Positions 53,237 through 63,305 of a stretch of 64,000 nt of DNA are shown here, piece by piece. Position 1 is the stretch's first letter, and every line of letters starts with the position of its first letter. The translations under genes and the position numbers were made by a program. The stretch spans positions 434,001 through 498,000 of the forward strand of contig CBDHEM010000071.1 of assembly GCA_965261955.1 (NCBI GenBank). Reading direction: 5' to 3'. The DNA is from JABAAI01 sp965261955 (GTDB taxonomy: Bacteria; Spirochaetota; Leptospiria; Leptospirales; Leptonemataceae). Under the pieces are notes generated by a model. The model saw nothing but the letters and a program-made list of their open reading frames with translations. It was not told the DNA's origin and ran no database searches.

Positions 53237-54852
53237 ATATACCCTATTAAGCCACCATACCGAAGAGACGGGGAACTTCCACTCACATTGCCGATGGCAT
53301 AATTGTTCATTACGTCTGTTTCGCCGTCCAAGTACCCAACTAAACCACCATAGTAATGTGGTGCTGGAGGATTTTGTAGCATAGGTACAACGTTGGTCAC
53401 AGCACTGCTGGTCACAGCACCCGATGCATAATTATTTTGCAGAAGCCCTCCTCCCTCCATCCATCCCACTAAACCACCATGAGCGTTATGACTGCTCATC
53501 CCAGTTCCCCCAGTCCCGCTTATATTACCTTTAGCGTAACTATTGACAACGGTACCACCTCCGTTAAAGTGTCCGACCAAACCACCATGATTATTACCGT
53601 TAGCCATAATGTTTCCAGTGGCATAACTACCAATCACAAAAGAATGGACCGACGGACTGCTAGTAGCCTTCCCGATCAAACCACCATAGCCGTTGTTGCC
53701 ACCAGCAGAAACTGCTGTTATATCACCTTCAGCGTAACTATTGGTAATGGTTCCTCCGGTCAATAATCCGACCAAACCACCATGAGCATCACCATCCCCT
53801 TCTATATTACCTGTAGCGTGACTATTGGTAATGGTTCCTCCTCCGTCAAATTTTCCGATCAAACCACCATGAGCATCACCATCCCCTTCTATCTTACCTT
53901 CAGCGTAACTATTGGTAATGGTTCCTCCTCCGACAAATCTTCCGATCAAACCACCATGCTCAGCATTAGTACCGGTACCTGTTATATCACCTGTAGCGTA
54001 ACTATTGGTAATGTCACCTCCTCCGGCAAAATCTCCGATCAAACCACCATGATCAGCACCATCCCCTTCTATATTACCTGTAGCGTAACTATTGGTAACG
54101 GTACCTCCTCCGCTAGATTGTCCGACCAAACCACCATAGTGATTACCCCCAGTAGATAATGCTCCACTTACTCCATTGATATACACTTCACTATAGCTAT
54201 TGATAATGTGGGACCCCTGCATATCTCCCACCAGCCCACCATACCAACCAGTACCTGAACCTGAACCGCCAACAGAAAATTCCACAGACCCTGTAGTGTA
54301 ACAACGAATTATTCTAGAAGAACGTAGTCTAGCGACAAGCCCCCCAAGAAAAGCTCCCACACCCTTTATCTTTATCTTTACTAAACCAAGTTCTCTAATC
54401 TCAGCTCCATTAGTCTGATCAAACAAACCTACACTAGGAGATGGCTGTCGTCCGCCTAGATAAAGGTTGGAAATAGTATGACCATTTCCATTGAATTGAC
54501 CTGTGAAGGCCTTACTGGAAGTGCCAATGGAAAGCCAACCCATACCACTTGGATTGGAGCAATTTCCTCCACAAGTTGAAGAAGCATCTATATCCGCAAG
54601 CAGGGTATGCGAAGACGCGAGATTATTCCGTATATTGTTTAGACCAGCATAATCGCAAATCCAAAAGGGATTGGCTTTTGTTCCCAGCCCTCCTGTCTTT
54701 TTAATTTCACAAATACTTAACAAAGATGGAAATTCTGAAGAACAAAGGGGTAGACAAAAAAGAACTTGAGAAAGAAAAAAAATACGAAAAACAATAGCCC
54801 TCATGAACCCTTATATATCCCAATAAAAAAATACTGCCATCACTATTTATCT

Positions 54853-54858
54853 ATTATA
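54853..54858 (-). promoter_or_regulatory. Conserved -10-like box upstream of GLUG gene B
   Basis: TATAAT on the minus strand, 49 bp before ATG 54804, in the same sequence context as the boxes before the other GLUG genes. The gene it serves is interrupted by the IS. Confidence 0.45.
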
Positions 54859-54895
54859 TTTTAGCTTGTATAAGAACTGAGTGATTTTTATTATC

Positions 54896-54927
54896 ATAGA
54901 GCTTTATAGAGCTTTATAGAGCTTTCA
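54896..54927. repeat. 12-bp tandem repeat, three units (B-C spacer)
   Basis: ATAGAGCTTT, ATAGAGCTTT and ATAGAGCTTTCA: two units have lost the last two bases, so the array is 32 bp instead of 36. Confidence 0.8.
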
Positions 54928-55072
54928 AAAAACACTATAATGGCTTCTTACTGCGTCTTATCAAGAACAGATATACCGTAGCTTATTTATCGATTCAAAG
55001 AAAGGTGATCATGAGTTATAGACAATAAATGGATTGCAAAGACCCCTAAAAATTTTTGTCATCCGATCGACA

Positions 55073-57883
55073 CTAGCGTTGTCCGGATATGATGGAACCA
55101 CACGCAGATAGACCAGATAAATTAGGACTTCCAGGATTACTACACCATCTTGGCGGAGTAGGAGAAAGAGAAGCAGGATTTTGCACATGTTTTATGGCTG
55201 GACGCTGAGAGCTATTTCCATAATCCAAGTCCCATTGAGTTCTTCCAGTAGACCATGCACTGGGAGCAGTTGATGATGTTATTCCACGAATATTCGCAAC
55301 AGTCAGCTGTTGACATTTCGGTGCTACTAGACATGTAGCACCACCGCCAATAGCAACACCATCCGCAAAATAATGGCTGCCTTCTAGCATCAGCACGCTG
55401 GTACTGAGACCAAGCAAACCCCCATGATTAGTACCGGTACCTGTTATATTACCTGTAGCGTAACTATTGGTAACGGTAGTACCTGCTGTCATGCCGGTAA
55501 AATTTCCGATCAAACCACCATGATCAGCACCGTCACCTGTTATATCACCTATAGCGTAACTATTGGAAATTTTTCCTTTGGTCAATTTTCCGATCAAACC
55601 ACCATGCTCATCACCGTCACCTGTTATATCACCTTCAGCGTAACTATTGGCAATAGTGATAGATCCGACTGTAGTGCCGGTAGACTTTCCGATCAAACCA
55701 CCATGCTCATCACCGTCACCTGTTATATTGCCTCTAGCGTAACTATTGGTAATGGTACCTCCGCCAAACTCTCCGATCAAACCACCATGAACATCACCAT
55801 TCCCTGTTATATCACCTGTAGCGTAACTATTGGTAACGAGACCTCCGCCAGAGGATCCGATCAAACCACCATGACTACCATTAGTACCGGTACCTGTTAT
55901 ATTACCTGTAGCGTGACTACCAATCACATCCCCTCCTCCGGCAAAATCTCCGATCAAACCACCATAATAATCACCAGCCCCTGTTATATCACCTGTAGCG
56001 TAACTATTGGTAATGTCACCTCCTCCGTCAAAATATCCGACCAAACCACCATGCTCATCATTGTCACCTGTTATATTGCCTCTAGCGTAACTATTGGTAA
56101 TGCCACCTCCTCCGGCAAACTCTCCGACCAAACCACCATGACCATAACCATCCCCTTTTATATCACTTGTAGCGTAACTATTGGTAATGTCACCTCCTCC
56201 GTCAAAATCTCCGACCAAACCACCATGAGCACGACCACCCCCTTCTATATTACCTGTAGCGTAACTATTGGTAATGGTTCCTCCGGTCAATAATCCGACC
56301 AAACCACCATGAAAATTACCAGTATTACTTATAATGTTTCCAGTGGCATGACTACCAATCACAGAAGCTAGTCCGCCAAAGAATCCGATCAAACCACCAT
56401 GCTCATCACCATCCCCTGTTATATCACCCATAGCGTAACTATTGGTAACGGTACCGTCCTGAAAGCCTCCGACCAAACCACCATGACCAGGATTAGTACC
56501 GGTACCTGTTATATCACCCATAGCGTAACTATTGGTAATGTAACCTCCTCCCCTAAAGCTTCCGACCAAACCACCATGATCATAACCATCCCCTTCTATA
56601 TTACCTGTAGCATAACTATTGGTAATGTCACCTCTTCTAAAATCTCCGACCAAACCACCATGAAAATTACCAGTATTACTTATAATATTTCCAGTGGCAT
56701 GACTATTGGTAACGGTACCTCCTCCCTCAAAGTTTCCGACCAAACCACCATGAGCATTACCACCCCCTTCTATATTACCTGTAGCGTGACTATTGGTAAT
56801 GTCACCTCCTCCGTCAAAATCTCCGACCAAACCACCATAGTAAGTACCCCCACCAGTTATATCACCTGTAGCGTGACTATTGGTAATGGTACCTCCTCCC
56901 TCAAAGTTTCCGACCAAACCACCATGATTATTACCGTTAACCATAATGTTTCCAGTGGCATAACTACCAATCACAAAAGAATGGACCGGCGGACTGCTAG
57001 TAGTGCTAGTAGCCTGCCCGATCAAACCACCATAATCAGTATTAGCACCGGTACCTGTTATATCACCTGTAGCGTAACTATTGGTAACTCTACTTGCCAT
57101 AGCCTTCCCGACCAAACCACCATGAGCATTACCATCCCCTTCTATATTACCTGTAGCGTGACTATTGGTAACTCTACTTGCCATAGCCTTCCCGACCAAA
57201 CCACCATAGTAATCATTCCCACCAGTTACTCCATTGATATTCACTTCACTATAGCTATTGATAATGTGGGACTCTGTCATCTGTCCCACCAGCCCACCAT
57301 ACTCATCACCACCAGTAGCCAAACTCACAGACCCTGTAGTGTAACAACGAATTATTCTAGAAGAACGTAGTCTAGCGACAAGCCCCCCAACACGATTACC
57401 TCCCATACTGACCATCTTTATATTTACTAAGCCAAGTTCTCTAATCTCAGCTCCATTAGTCAGATCAAACAAACCTGTACTAGGTATTGAAGTATTATTC
57501 GGTCGTCCGCTTAGATAAAGGTTGGAAATAGTATGACCATTTCCATTGAATTGACCTGTGAAGGGATCTTGAAAAACGGAACTACCAGTGGTAATGGAAT
57601 AACCAATGGAAAGCCAACCCGGAGGACTTGGATGGGAGCAACTTCCTCCACAAGTTGAAGAAGCATCTATATCCGCAAGCAGGATATGCGAAGACGCGAG
57701 ATTATTCCGTATATTGTTTAGACCAGCATAATCACAAATCCAAAAGGGATTGGCTTTTGTTCCCAGCCCTCCTGTCTTTTTAATTTCACAAATACTTAAC
57801 AAAGATGGAAACTCTGAAGAACAAAGGGGTAGACAAAAAAGAACTTGCGAAATAAAAAAAATACGAAAAACAATAACCCTCAT
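55073..57883 (-). CDS. GLUG-repeat secreted protein C (936 aa)
   Basis: 936 residues. It has the same signal peptide and N-terminal module as A but with SCSHPSPPGWLSIG in place of SCASPSGMGWLSIG. About 22 repeats follow, many of type HGGLVGDFDGGGDITNSYATG. The C-terminal module has WDLDYGNSSQRPAIKHV and two Cys in the tail. The middle differs from A in the spacer residues between repeats. The start is ATG 57883 with AAGGG. The gene is uninterrupted. Function is as for the family: probably exported, ligand unknown. Confidence 0.9.
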   Translation of the reverse strand: MRVIVFRIFFISQVLFCLPLCSSEFPSLLSICEIKKTGGLGTKANPFWICDYAGLNNIRNNLASSHILLADIDASSTCGGSCSHPSPPGWLSIGYSITTGSSVFQDPFTGQFNGNGHTISNLYLSGRPNNTSIPSTGLFDLTNGAEIRELGLVNIKMVSMGGNRVGGLVARLRSSRIIRCYTTGSVSLATGGDEYGGLVGQMTESHIINSYSEVNINGVTGGNDYYGGLVGKAMASRVTNSHATGNIEGDGNAHGGLVGKAMASRVTNSYATGDITGTGANTDYGGLIGQATSTTSSPPVHSFVIGSYATGNIMVNGNNHGGLVGNFEGGGTITNSHATGDITGGGTYYGGLVGDFDGGGDITNSHATGNIEGGGNAHGGLVGNFEGGGTVTNSHATGNIISNTGNFHGGLVGDFRRGDITNSYATGNIEGDGYDHGGLVGSFRGGGYITNSYAMGDITGTGTNPGHGGLVGGFQDGTVTNSYAMGDITGDGDEHGGLIGFFGGLASVIGSHATGNIISNTGNFHGGLVGLLTGGTITNSYATGNIEGGGRAHGGLVGDFDGGGDITNSYATSDIKGDGYGHGGLVGEFAGGGGITNSYARGNITGDNDEHGGLVGYFDGGGDITNSYATGDITGAGDYYGGLIGDFAGGGDVIGSHATGNITGTGTNGSHGGLIGSSGGGLVTNSYATGDITGNGDVHGGLIGEFGGGTITNSYARGNITGDGDEHGGLIGKSTGTTVGSITIANSYAEGDITGDGDEHGGLIGKLTKGKISNSYAIGDITGDGADHGGLIGNFTGMTAGTTVTNSYATGNITGTGTNHGGLLGLSTSVLMLEGSHYFADGVAIGGGATCLVAPKCQQLTVANIRGITSSTAPSAWSTGRTQWDLDYGNSSQRPAIKHVQNPASLSPTPPRWCSNPGSPNLSGLSACGSIISGQR

Positions 57884-57931
57884 GAACCCTTATATATCCC
57901 AATAAAAAAATACTGCCATCACTATTTATCT

Positions 57932-57937
57932 ATTATA
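57932..57937 (-). promoter_or_regulatory. Conserved -10-like box upstream of GLUG gene C
   Basis: TATAAT on the minus strand, 49 bp before ATG 57883. Confidence 0.45.
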
Positions 57938-57974
57938 TTTTAGCTTGTATAAGAACTGAGTGATTTTTATTATC

Positions 57975-58008
57975 ATAGAGCTTTCAATAGAGCTTTATAG
58001 AGCTTTCA
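57975..58008. repeat. 12-bp tandem repeat, three units (C-D spacer)
   Basis: ATAGAGCTTTCA, ATAGAGCTTT, ATAGAGCTTTCA; the middle unit is two bases short. Confidence 0.8.
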
Positions 58009-58141
58009 AAAAACACTATAATAGCGTCTTATCAAGAACGGATATACCGCAGTTTATTTATCGATTCAAAGAAAGGTGATCATGAGTTATAGACAATAAA
58101 TGGATTGCAAAGACCCCTAAAAATTTTTGTTATCCGATCGA

Positions 58142-60715
58142 CTAGCGTTGTCCGGATATTATGGAACCACACGCAGATAGACCAGATAAATTAGAACTTC
58201 CAGGATTACTACACCATCTTGGCTGAGTAAGAGAAGGAGGATCAGGATTTTGCACATGTTTTATGGCTGGAAGCTGAGAGCTATTTCCATAATCCAAGTC
58301 CCATTGAGTGCTTCCAGTAGACCATGCACCGGGAGCAGTTGATGATGTTATTCCACGAATGTTACCATTTCGACATGCTGTACACATAACACCATTACCA
58401 ATACCAGTCGCAGTAACAACTCCACTCTCAAAATAATGGAGGCCTGTCATCTGCGTCCCGGCCTGGAGACCAACCACATCTCCAGCAATACTACCTGCTA
58501 CTACCGTCCCTATTGCATAATATGAATTTTCTAGCTTTGATCCTGTAAAAAACCCTATTAAGCCACCATAAGTACTAGTAGATGCTAAAGCTAAACTTCC
58601 ATTATTCACATTGCCGGTGGCATAATTGTTCGTTACACTTCCATTCGCTTCCCCAACTAAACCACCATAGTGATATGCGTACACCACCGACGTACCAGCT
58701 CCAACGGCGGTCACATTACCCGATGCATAATTATTTTGCAGAACCCCTCCAACCCCTCCGCCCTTCATCCGTCCCACTAAACCACCATGGCCGCCTGTCG
58801 AACTAATCATCTTCCCGCTCCCTGTTATATCACCTGTAGCGTAACTATTGGCAACGGTACCTCCTCCGTCAAAATCTCCGATCAAACCACCATGACCTTC
58901 CCCATTCCCTGTTATATCACCTGTAGCGTAACTACCAATCACATCCCCTCCTCCGGTAAATTCTCCGATCAAACCACCATGACTAGCATTAATACCGGTA
59001 CCTGTTATATTACCTGTAGCGTAACTACCAATCACATCCCCTCCTCCGGTAAATTCTCCGATCAAACCACCATACTTAACATTATTACCCATTATATTAC
59101 CTGTAGCGTAACTATTGGCAACCCTATCTCGTCCGTTAAACTTTCCGATCAAACCACCATGACTAGCACCATTACTTATAATGTTTCCAGTGGCATGACT
59201 ACCAATCACAGAACCTATTCCGCTAAAGTTTCCAACCAAACCACCACAATTATTACCATTACCTGTTATATCACCTGTAGCGTAACTATTGGTAACCATA
59301 CCTCTTCCGTTAAATTTTCCGATCAAACCACCACAATTATTACCATTACCTGTTATATTACCTTTAGCGTAACTATTGGTAATGGTACCTTCTCCGTCAA
59401 AGTCTCCGACCAAACCACCATGCCTACCACCGTTACCCATAATATTTCCAGTGGCATAACTACCAATCACAAAAGAATGGACCGGCGGACTGCTACTAGT
59501 GCTAGTAGCCTTCCCGATCAAACCACCATAGTGGTTGCTACTCATAGTAGAACTTGCTTCTATCTCACCTGTGGCGTAACTATTGGCAACGGTACCTCCG
59601 GTCAATAGTCCGACCAAACCACCATGATTAGGACCATCACCTATTATATTACCTTTAGCGTGACTATTGGTAATGTCACCTCCTCCGGCAAAATTTCCGA
59701 CCAAACCACCATAGTAGTTACCATCCCCTTCTATCTTACCTTCAGCGTAACTATTGGTAATGGTTCCTCCTCCGTCAAATTTTCCGATCAAACCACCATG
59801 ACTAGCATTAGTACCGGTACCTGTTATATTACCTGTAGCGTAACTACCAATCACATCCCCTCCTCCGGTAAATTCTCCGACCAAACCACCATGAGCATCA
59901 CCGTCAGCCATAATGTTTCCAGTGGCGTAACTACCAATCACAAAAGAATGGACCGGCGGACTGCTCAATGTGATGCTAGAAGCCTTCCCGATCAAACCGC
60001 CATAGTTGCCGCCCCTAGTAGATAATGCTCCATTTACTCCATCAATATTCACTTCACTATAGCTATTGATAATGCGGGACCCCTGCATCTCTCCCACCAG
60101 CCCACCATACTCATTATCACCTGAACTGGTGGTAATGGTGGTAGTAGCAAAACTCACAGACCCTGTAGTGTAACAACGAATTATTCTAGAAGAACGTGGT
60201 CTAGCGACAAGCCCCCCAACTCCATCTCCATTTCCCATACTGACTATCTTTATATTTACTAAGCCAAGTTCTCTAATCTCAGCTCCATTAGTCAGATCAA
60301 ACAAACCTGCACTGGGTATTGAACTAACATTCGGTCGTCCGCTTAGATAAAGGTTGGAAATAGTATGACTATTCCCATTGAATTGACCTGTGAAGAGATT
60401 TCGAACAACGGAACTACCAGTGGTAATGGAATAACCAATGGAAAGCCAACCCGGAGGACTTGGATGGGAGCAACTTCCTCCACAAGTTGAAGAAGCATCT
60501 ATATCCGCAAGCAGGATATGCGAAGACGCGAGATTATTCCGTATATTGTTTAGACCAGCATAATCACAAATCCAAAAGGGATTGGCTTTTGTTCCCAGCC
60601 CTCCTGTCTTTTTAACTTCACAAATACTTAACAAAGATGGAAACTCTGAAGAACAAAGGGGTAGACAAAAAAAAACTTGCGAAATAAAAAAAATGCGAAA
60701 AACAATAGCCCTCAC
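58142..60715 (-). CDS. GLUG-repeat secreted protein D (857 aa)
   Basis: 857 residues from GTG 60715, the only paralogue here with a GTG start; an AAAGG ribosome site lies upstream. Residues up to about 75 match C (SCSHPSPPGWLSIG), while the next 120 match A (FTGQFNGNSHTISNLYLSG, SIPSAGLFDLTNGAEIREL), so it is a mosaic. About 17 repeats follow, some with Cys at the first position (NCGGLIGKFNG). The C-terminal module has HYFESGVVTATG and the common tail. It is probably exported, ligand unknown. Confidence 0.9.
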   Translation of the reverse strand: MRAIVFRIFFISQVFFCLPLCSSEFPSLLSICEVKKTGGLGTKANPFWICDYAGLNNIRNNLASSHILLADIDASSTCGGSCSHPSPPGWLSIGYSITTGSSVVRNLFTGQFNGNSHTISNLYLSGRPNVSSIPSAGLFDLTNGAEIRELGLVNIKIVSMGNGDGVGGLVARPRSSRIIRCYTTGSVSFATTTITTSSGDNEYGGLVGEMQGSRIINSYSEVNIDGVNGALSTRGGNYGGLIGKASSITLSSPPVHSFVIGSYATGNIMADGDAHGGLVGEFTGGGDVIGSYATGNITGTGTNASHGGLIGKFDGGGTITNSYAEGKIEGDGNYYGGLVGNFAGGGDITNSHAKGNIIGDGPNHGGLVGLLTGGTVANSYATGEIEASSTMSSNHYGGLIGKATSTSSSPPVHSFVIGSYATGNIMGNGGRHGGLVGDFDGEGTITNSYAKGNITGNGNNCGGLIGKFNGRGMVTNSYATGDITGNGNNCGGLVGNFSGIGSVIGSHATGNIISNGASHGGLIGKFNGRDRVANSYATGNIMGNNVKYGGLIGEFTGGGDVIGSYATGNITGTGINASHGGLIGEFTGGGDVIGSYATGDITGNGEGHGGLIGDFDGGGTVANSYATGDITGSGKMISSTGGHGGLVGRMKGGGVGGVLQNNYASGNVTAVGAGTSVVYAYHYGGLVGEANGSVTNNYATGNVNNGSLALASTSTYGGLIGFFTGSKLENSYYAIGTVVAGSIAGDVVGLQAGTQMTGLHYFESGVVTATGIGNGVMCTACRNGNIRGITSSTAPGAWSTGSTQWDLDYGNSSQLPAIKHVQNPDPPSLTQPRWCSNPGSSNLSGLSACGSIISGQR

Positions 60716-60764
60716 AAGCCTTTATTATATCCCAATAAAAAAATACTGCCATCACTATTTATCT

Positions 60765-60770
60765 ATTATA
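60765..60770 (-). promoter_or_regulatory. Conserved -10-like box upstream of GLUG gene D
   Basis: TATAAT on the minus strand, 50 bp before GTG 60715. Confidence 0.45.
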
Positions 60771-60807
60771 TTTTAGCTTGTATAAAAACTGAGTGATTTT
60801 TATTATC

Positions 60808-60855
60808 ATAAAGCTTTCAATAGAGCTTTCAATAGAGCTTTCAATAGAGCTTTCA
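60808..60855. repeat. 12-bp tandem repeat, four units (D-E spacer)
   Basis: Four units of ATAGAGCTTTCA, the first with one base changed (ATAAAGCTTTCA). The plus-strand micro-ORF downstream of it is broken in this spacer. Confidence 0.85.
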
Positions 60856-60988
60856 AAAAACACTATAATAGCGTCTTATCAAGAACAGATATACCGTAGT
60901 TTATTTATCGATTCAAAAAAAAGTAATCATAAGTTATAGACAATAAATGGATTGCAAAGACCCCTAAAAATTTTTGTTATCCGATAAC

Positions 60989-63055
60989 CTAGCGTTGTCC
61001 GTATATTATGGAACCACACGCGGATAGATGGGCTGAATTACGGCTTCCATCATTACACCATCTTGGCCCAGTAGGAGAAGGATTTTGCACATGTTTTATG
61101 GCTGGAAGCTGAGAGTTATTTCCATAATCCAAATTCCATTGAGTGCTTCCAGTAGACCATGCACCGGGAGCACTCGATGACGTCACTTCACGAATATTCG
61201 CAACGGTCTGCCGTTCACATATCGATACTGCACATGGAGTACCAGTGGCAACACCATTTGTACCACCACTATTATCCACAAAATAATGGAAGCCTGTCAT
61301 ATACACACCCAAGAGACCAATCAAACCACCATGATTATTAGATGAAGTCACACTCCCTGTTGTATATGAATTTTCTATCTCTGGGCTTCCCCCCGTACTA
61401 TTCCCCATTAAGCCACCATAATTACTAGACGGTAATGAACCTCCACTCACATTGCCGGTAGCATAATTGTTCGTTGCGACTGCTTCAAAGTTCCCAACTA
61501 AACCACCATAGTTCCATGCGGACAGCCCCCCCATTGTAGCAAGTCCAACGGCGGTCACATTACCCGATGCATAATTATTTTGCAGAACCCCTCCGCCCAC
61601 CATCCGTCCCACTAAACCACCATGGCCGCCTGTCTGACTTCCCCCATTCCCTGTTATATTACCTGTAGCGTAACTATTGGTAACGCTACCTCCTCCGCTA
61701 AAGTCTCCGACCAAACCACCATGACTATCACCATTACTTATAATGTTTCCAGTGGCATAACTACCAATCACAAAAGAATGGAGCGGTAGCAGACTGCTAC
61801 CCATGGGTGGGTTGAAGCTAGAAGCCCTACCGATCAAACCACCATGACTATCACCGTTACCCATAATGTTTCCAGTGGCATAACTACCAATCACAAAAGA
61901 ATGGAGCGGTAGCAGACTGCTGCTAGGCGTGGAGCTAGTACTAGTAGCCTTCCCGATCAAACCACCATGACCTTCCCCATCCCCTGTTATATCACCTGTA
62001 GCGTAACTATTGGTAACGCTACCTCCTCCGCTAAAGTCTCCGACCAAACCACCATGACTATCACCATTACTTATAATGTTTCCAGTGGCATAACTACCAA
62101 TCACAAAAGAATGGACCGGCGGACTGCTGCTAGGCGTGGAGCTAGTACTAGTAGCCTTCCCGATCAAACCACCATGACCTTCCCCATCCCCTGTTATATC
62201 ACCTGTAGCGTAACTATTGGTAACGCTACCTCCTCCGCTAAAGTCTCCGACCAAACCACCATGACTAGCACCGTCAGCTATAATGTTCCCAGTGGCGTAA
62301 CTACCAATCACAAAAGAATGGACCGGCGGACTGCTCAATGTGATGCTAGAAGCCTTCCCGATCAAACCACCATAGTTGTTGTTCCCAGTAGAACCAGCAG
62401 AACCTGCTCTACTTACTTCATCGATATTCACTTCACTATAGCTATCGATAATGTCGGACCCCATCATCTCTCCCACCAGCCCACCATACTGATCACCACC
62501 AGTAGCCAAACTCACAGACCCTGTAGTGTAACAACGAATTATTCTAGAAGAATGTAGTTCAGCAACAAGTCCCCCAACACGATCTCCCGTACTCATGACT
62601 ATATTTATATTTACTAAACCAAGTTCTCTAATCTGAGCTTCGCTAGTCACACCAAACAAACCTATACCAGATGAAGAAGTCCGTCCCTCTAGATAAAGGT
62701 TGGAAATAGTATGAGTATTTCCATTGAATTGACCTGAAAAGGCATTTGGCAAAGTGGGACCACCAGTGGTATCACCAATGGGAAGCCAACCCATACCACT
62801 TGGATTGGAGCAATCTCCTCCACAAGTTGAAGAAGCATCTATATCCGCGAGCAGGGTATACGAAGACGAGAGATTATTCCGTATATTGTTTAGACCAGCA
62901 TAATCGCAAATCCAAAAGGGATCAGCTTTTGTTCCAAGCCCTCCTGTCTTTTCAACTTCACAAATACTTAAAAAAGATGAAACTTCTGAAGAACAAAAGG
63001 GTAGACAAAAAAGAATTGGCGAAAGGAAAAAAATACGAAAAACAATAACTCTCAT
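60989..63055 (-). CDS. GLUG-repeat secreted protein E (688 aa)
   Basis: 688 residues, the shortest complete paralogue, with about 12 repeats. The signal peptide is MRVIVFRIFFLSPILFCLPF. A 207-bp (69-residue) block is repeated in tandem between about 61650 and 62340: each copy has HSFVIGSYATGNI, SHGGLVGDFSGGGSVTNSYA and HGGLIGKATS. The C-terminal module differs slightly from A-D (WCNDGSRNSAHLSACGSI). ATG 63055 has AAAGG three bases upstream. Role is as for the family, unknown. Confidence 0.9.
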   Translation of the reverse strand: MRVIVFRIFFLSPILFCLPFCSSEVSSFLSICEVEKTGGLGTKADPFWICDYAGLNNIRNNLSSSYTLLADIDASSTCGGDCSNPSGMGWLPIGDTTGGPTLPNAFSGQFNGNTHTISNLYLEGRTSSSGIGLFGVTSEAQIRELGLVNINIVMSTGDRVGGLVAELHSSRIIRCYTTGSVSLATGGDQYGGLVGEMMGSDIIDSYSEVNIDEVSRAGSAGSTGNNNYGGLIGKASSITLSSPPVHSFVIGSYATGNIIADGASHGGLVGDFSGGGSVTNSYATGDITGDGEGHGGLIGKATSTSSTPSSSPPVHSFVIGSYATGNIISNGDSHGGLVGDFSGGGSVTNSYATGDITGDGEGHGGLIGKATSTSSTPSSSLLPLHSFVIGSYATGNIMGNGDSHGGLIGRASSFNPPMGSSLLPLHSFVIGSYATGNIISNGDSHGGLVGDFSGGGSVTNSYATGNITGNGGSQTGGHGGLVGRMVGGGVLQNNYASGNVTAVGLATMGGLSAWNYGGLVGNFEAVATNNYATGNVSGGSLPSSNYGGLMGNSTGGSPEIENSYTTGSVTSSNNHGGLIGLLGVYMTGFHYFVDNSGGTNGVATGTPCAVSICERQTVANIREVTSSSAPGAWSTGSTQWNLDYGNNSQLPAIKHVQNPSPTGPRWCNDGSRNSAHLSACGSIIYGQR
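61983..62396 (-). repeat. 207-bp in-frame tandem repeat within GLUG gene E
   Basis: The block starting CCTGTTATATCACCTGTAGC at 61983 recurs at 62190, a period of 207 bp (69 codons), and again in diverged form near 61650. A multiple of three, so copy number can change without breaking the frame. The second copy ends with a slightly different linker. Confidence 0.7.
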
Positions 63056-63104
63056 AAACCTTTATTATATCCCAATAAAAAAATACTGCCATAACTATTT
63101 TTCT

Positions 63105-63110
63105 ATTATA
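63105..63110 (-). promoter_or_regulatory. Conserved -10-like box upstream of GLUG gene E
   Basis: TATAAT on the minus strand, 50 bp before ATG 63055. Confidence 0.45.
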
Positions 63111-63148
63111 TTTTAGTTTGTATAAGAACTGAGTGATTTTTATTATCA

Positions 63149-63172
63149 AAAGAGCTTTCAAAAGAGCTTTCA
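63149..63172. repeat. 12-bp tandem repeat, two units (E-F spacer)
   Basis: Two copies of AAAGAGCTTTCA, the shortest array among the internal spacers; the first base pair of the unit differs from the other spacers. Confidence 0.75.
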
Positions 63173-63305
63173 AAAAACACTATAATAGCGTCTTATCAAG
63201 AACGGATATACCGCAGTTTATTTATCGATTCAAAGAAAGGTGATCATGAGTTATAGACAATAAATGGATTGCAAAGACCCCTAAAAATTTTTGTTATCCG
63301 ATAAC

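Larger units (their letters stand above)
51255..54804 (-). pseudogene. GLUG-repeat secreted protein B, interrupted by IS copy 2
   Basis: The 5' part runs 54804 to about 53238 (signal peptide, N-terminal module, 11 repeats) and the 3' part 51716 to 51255 (last repeat and C-terminal module). Deleting the IS and one target copy (1519 bp) leaves 2031 bp, or 676 codons plus stop, in one frame. This matches paralogue A at the join (GGLIGYIHR). As it stands, the 5' part runs 34 codons into the IS and stops at 53131, giving a 557-residue product without the cysteine-rich C-terminal module. That product could still be secreted. Confidence 0.88.

Noticed and set aside
47926..63055. CRISPR array suspected because of regular 87-bp repeats
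   Set aside because: The repeats are in frame and encode GLUG units; there are no unique spacers between short palindromic repeats and no cas genes.
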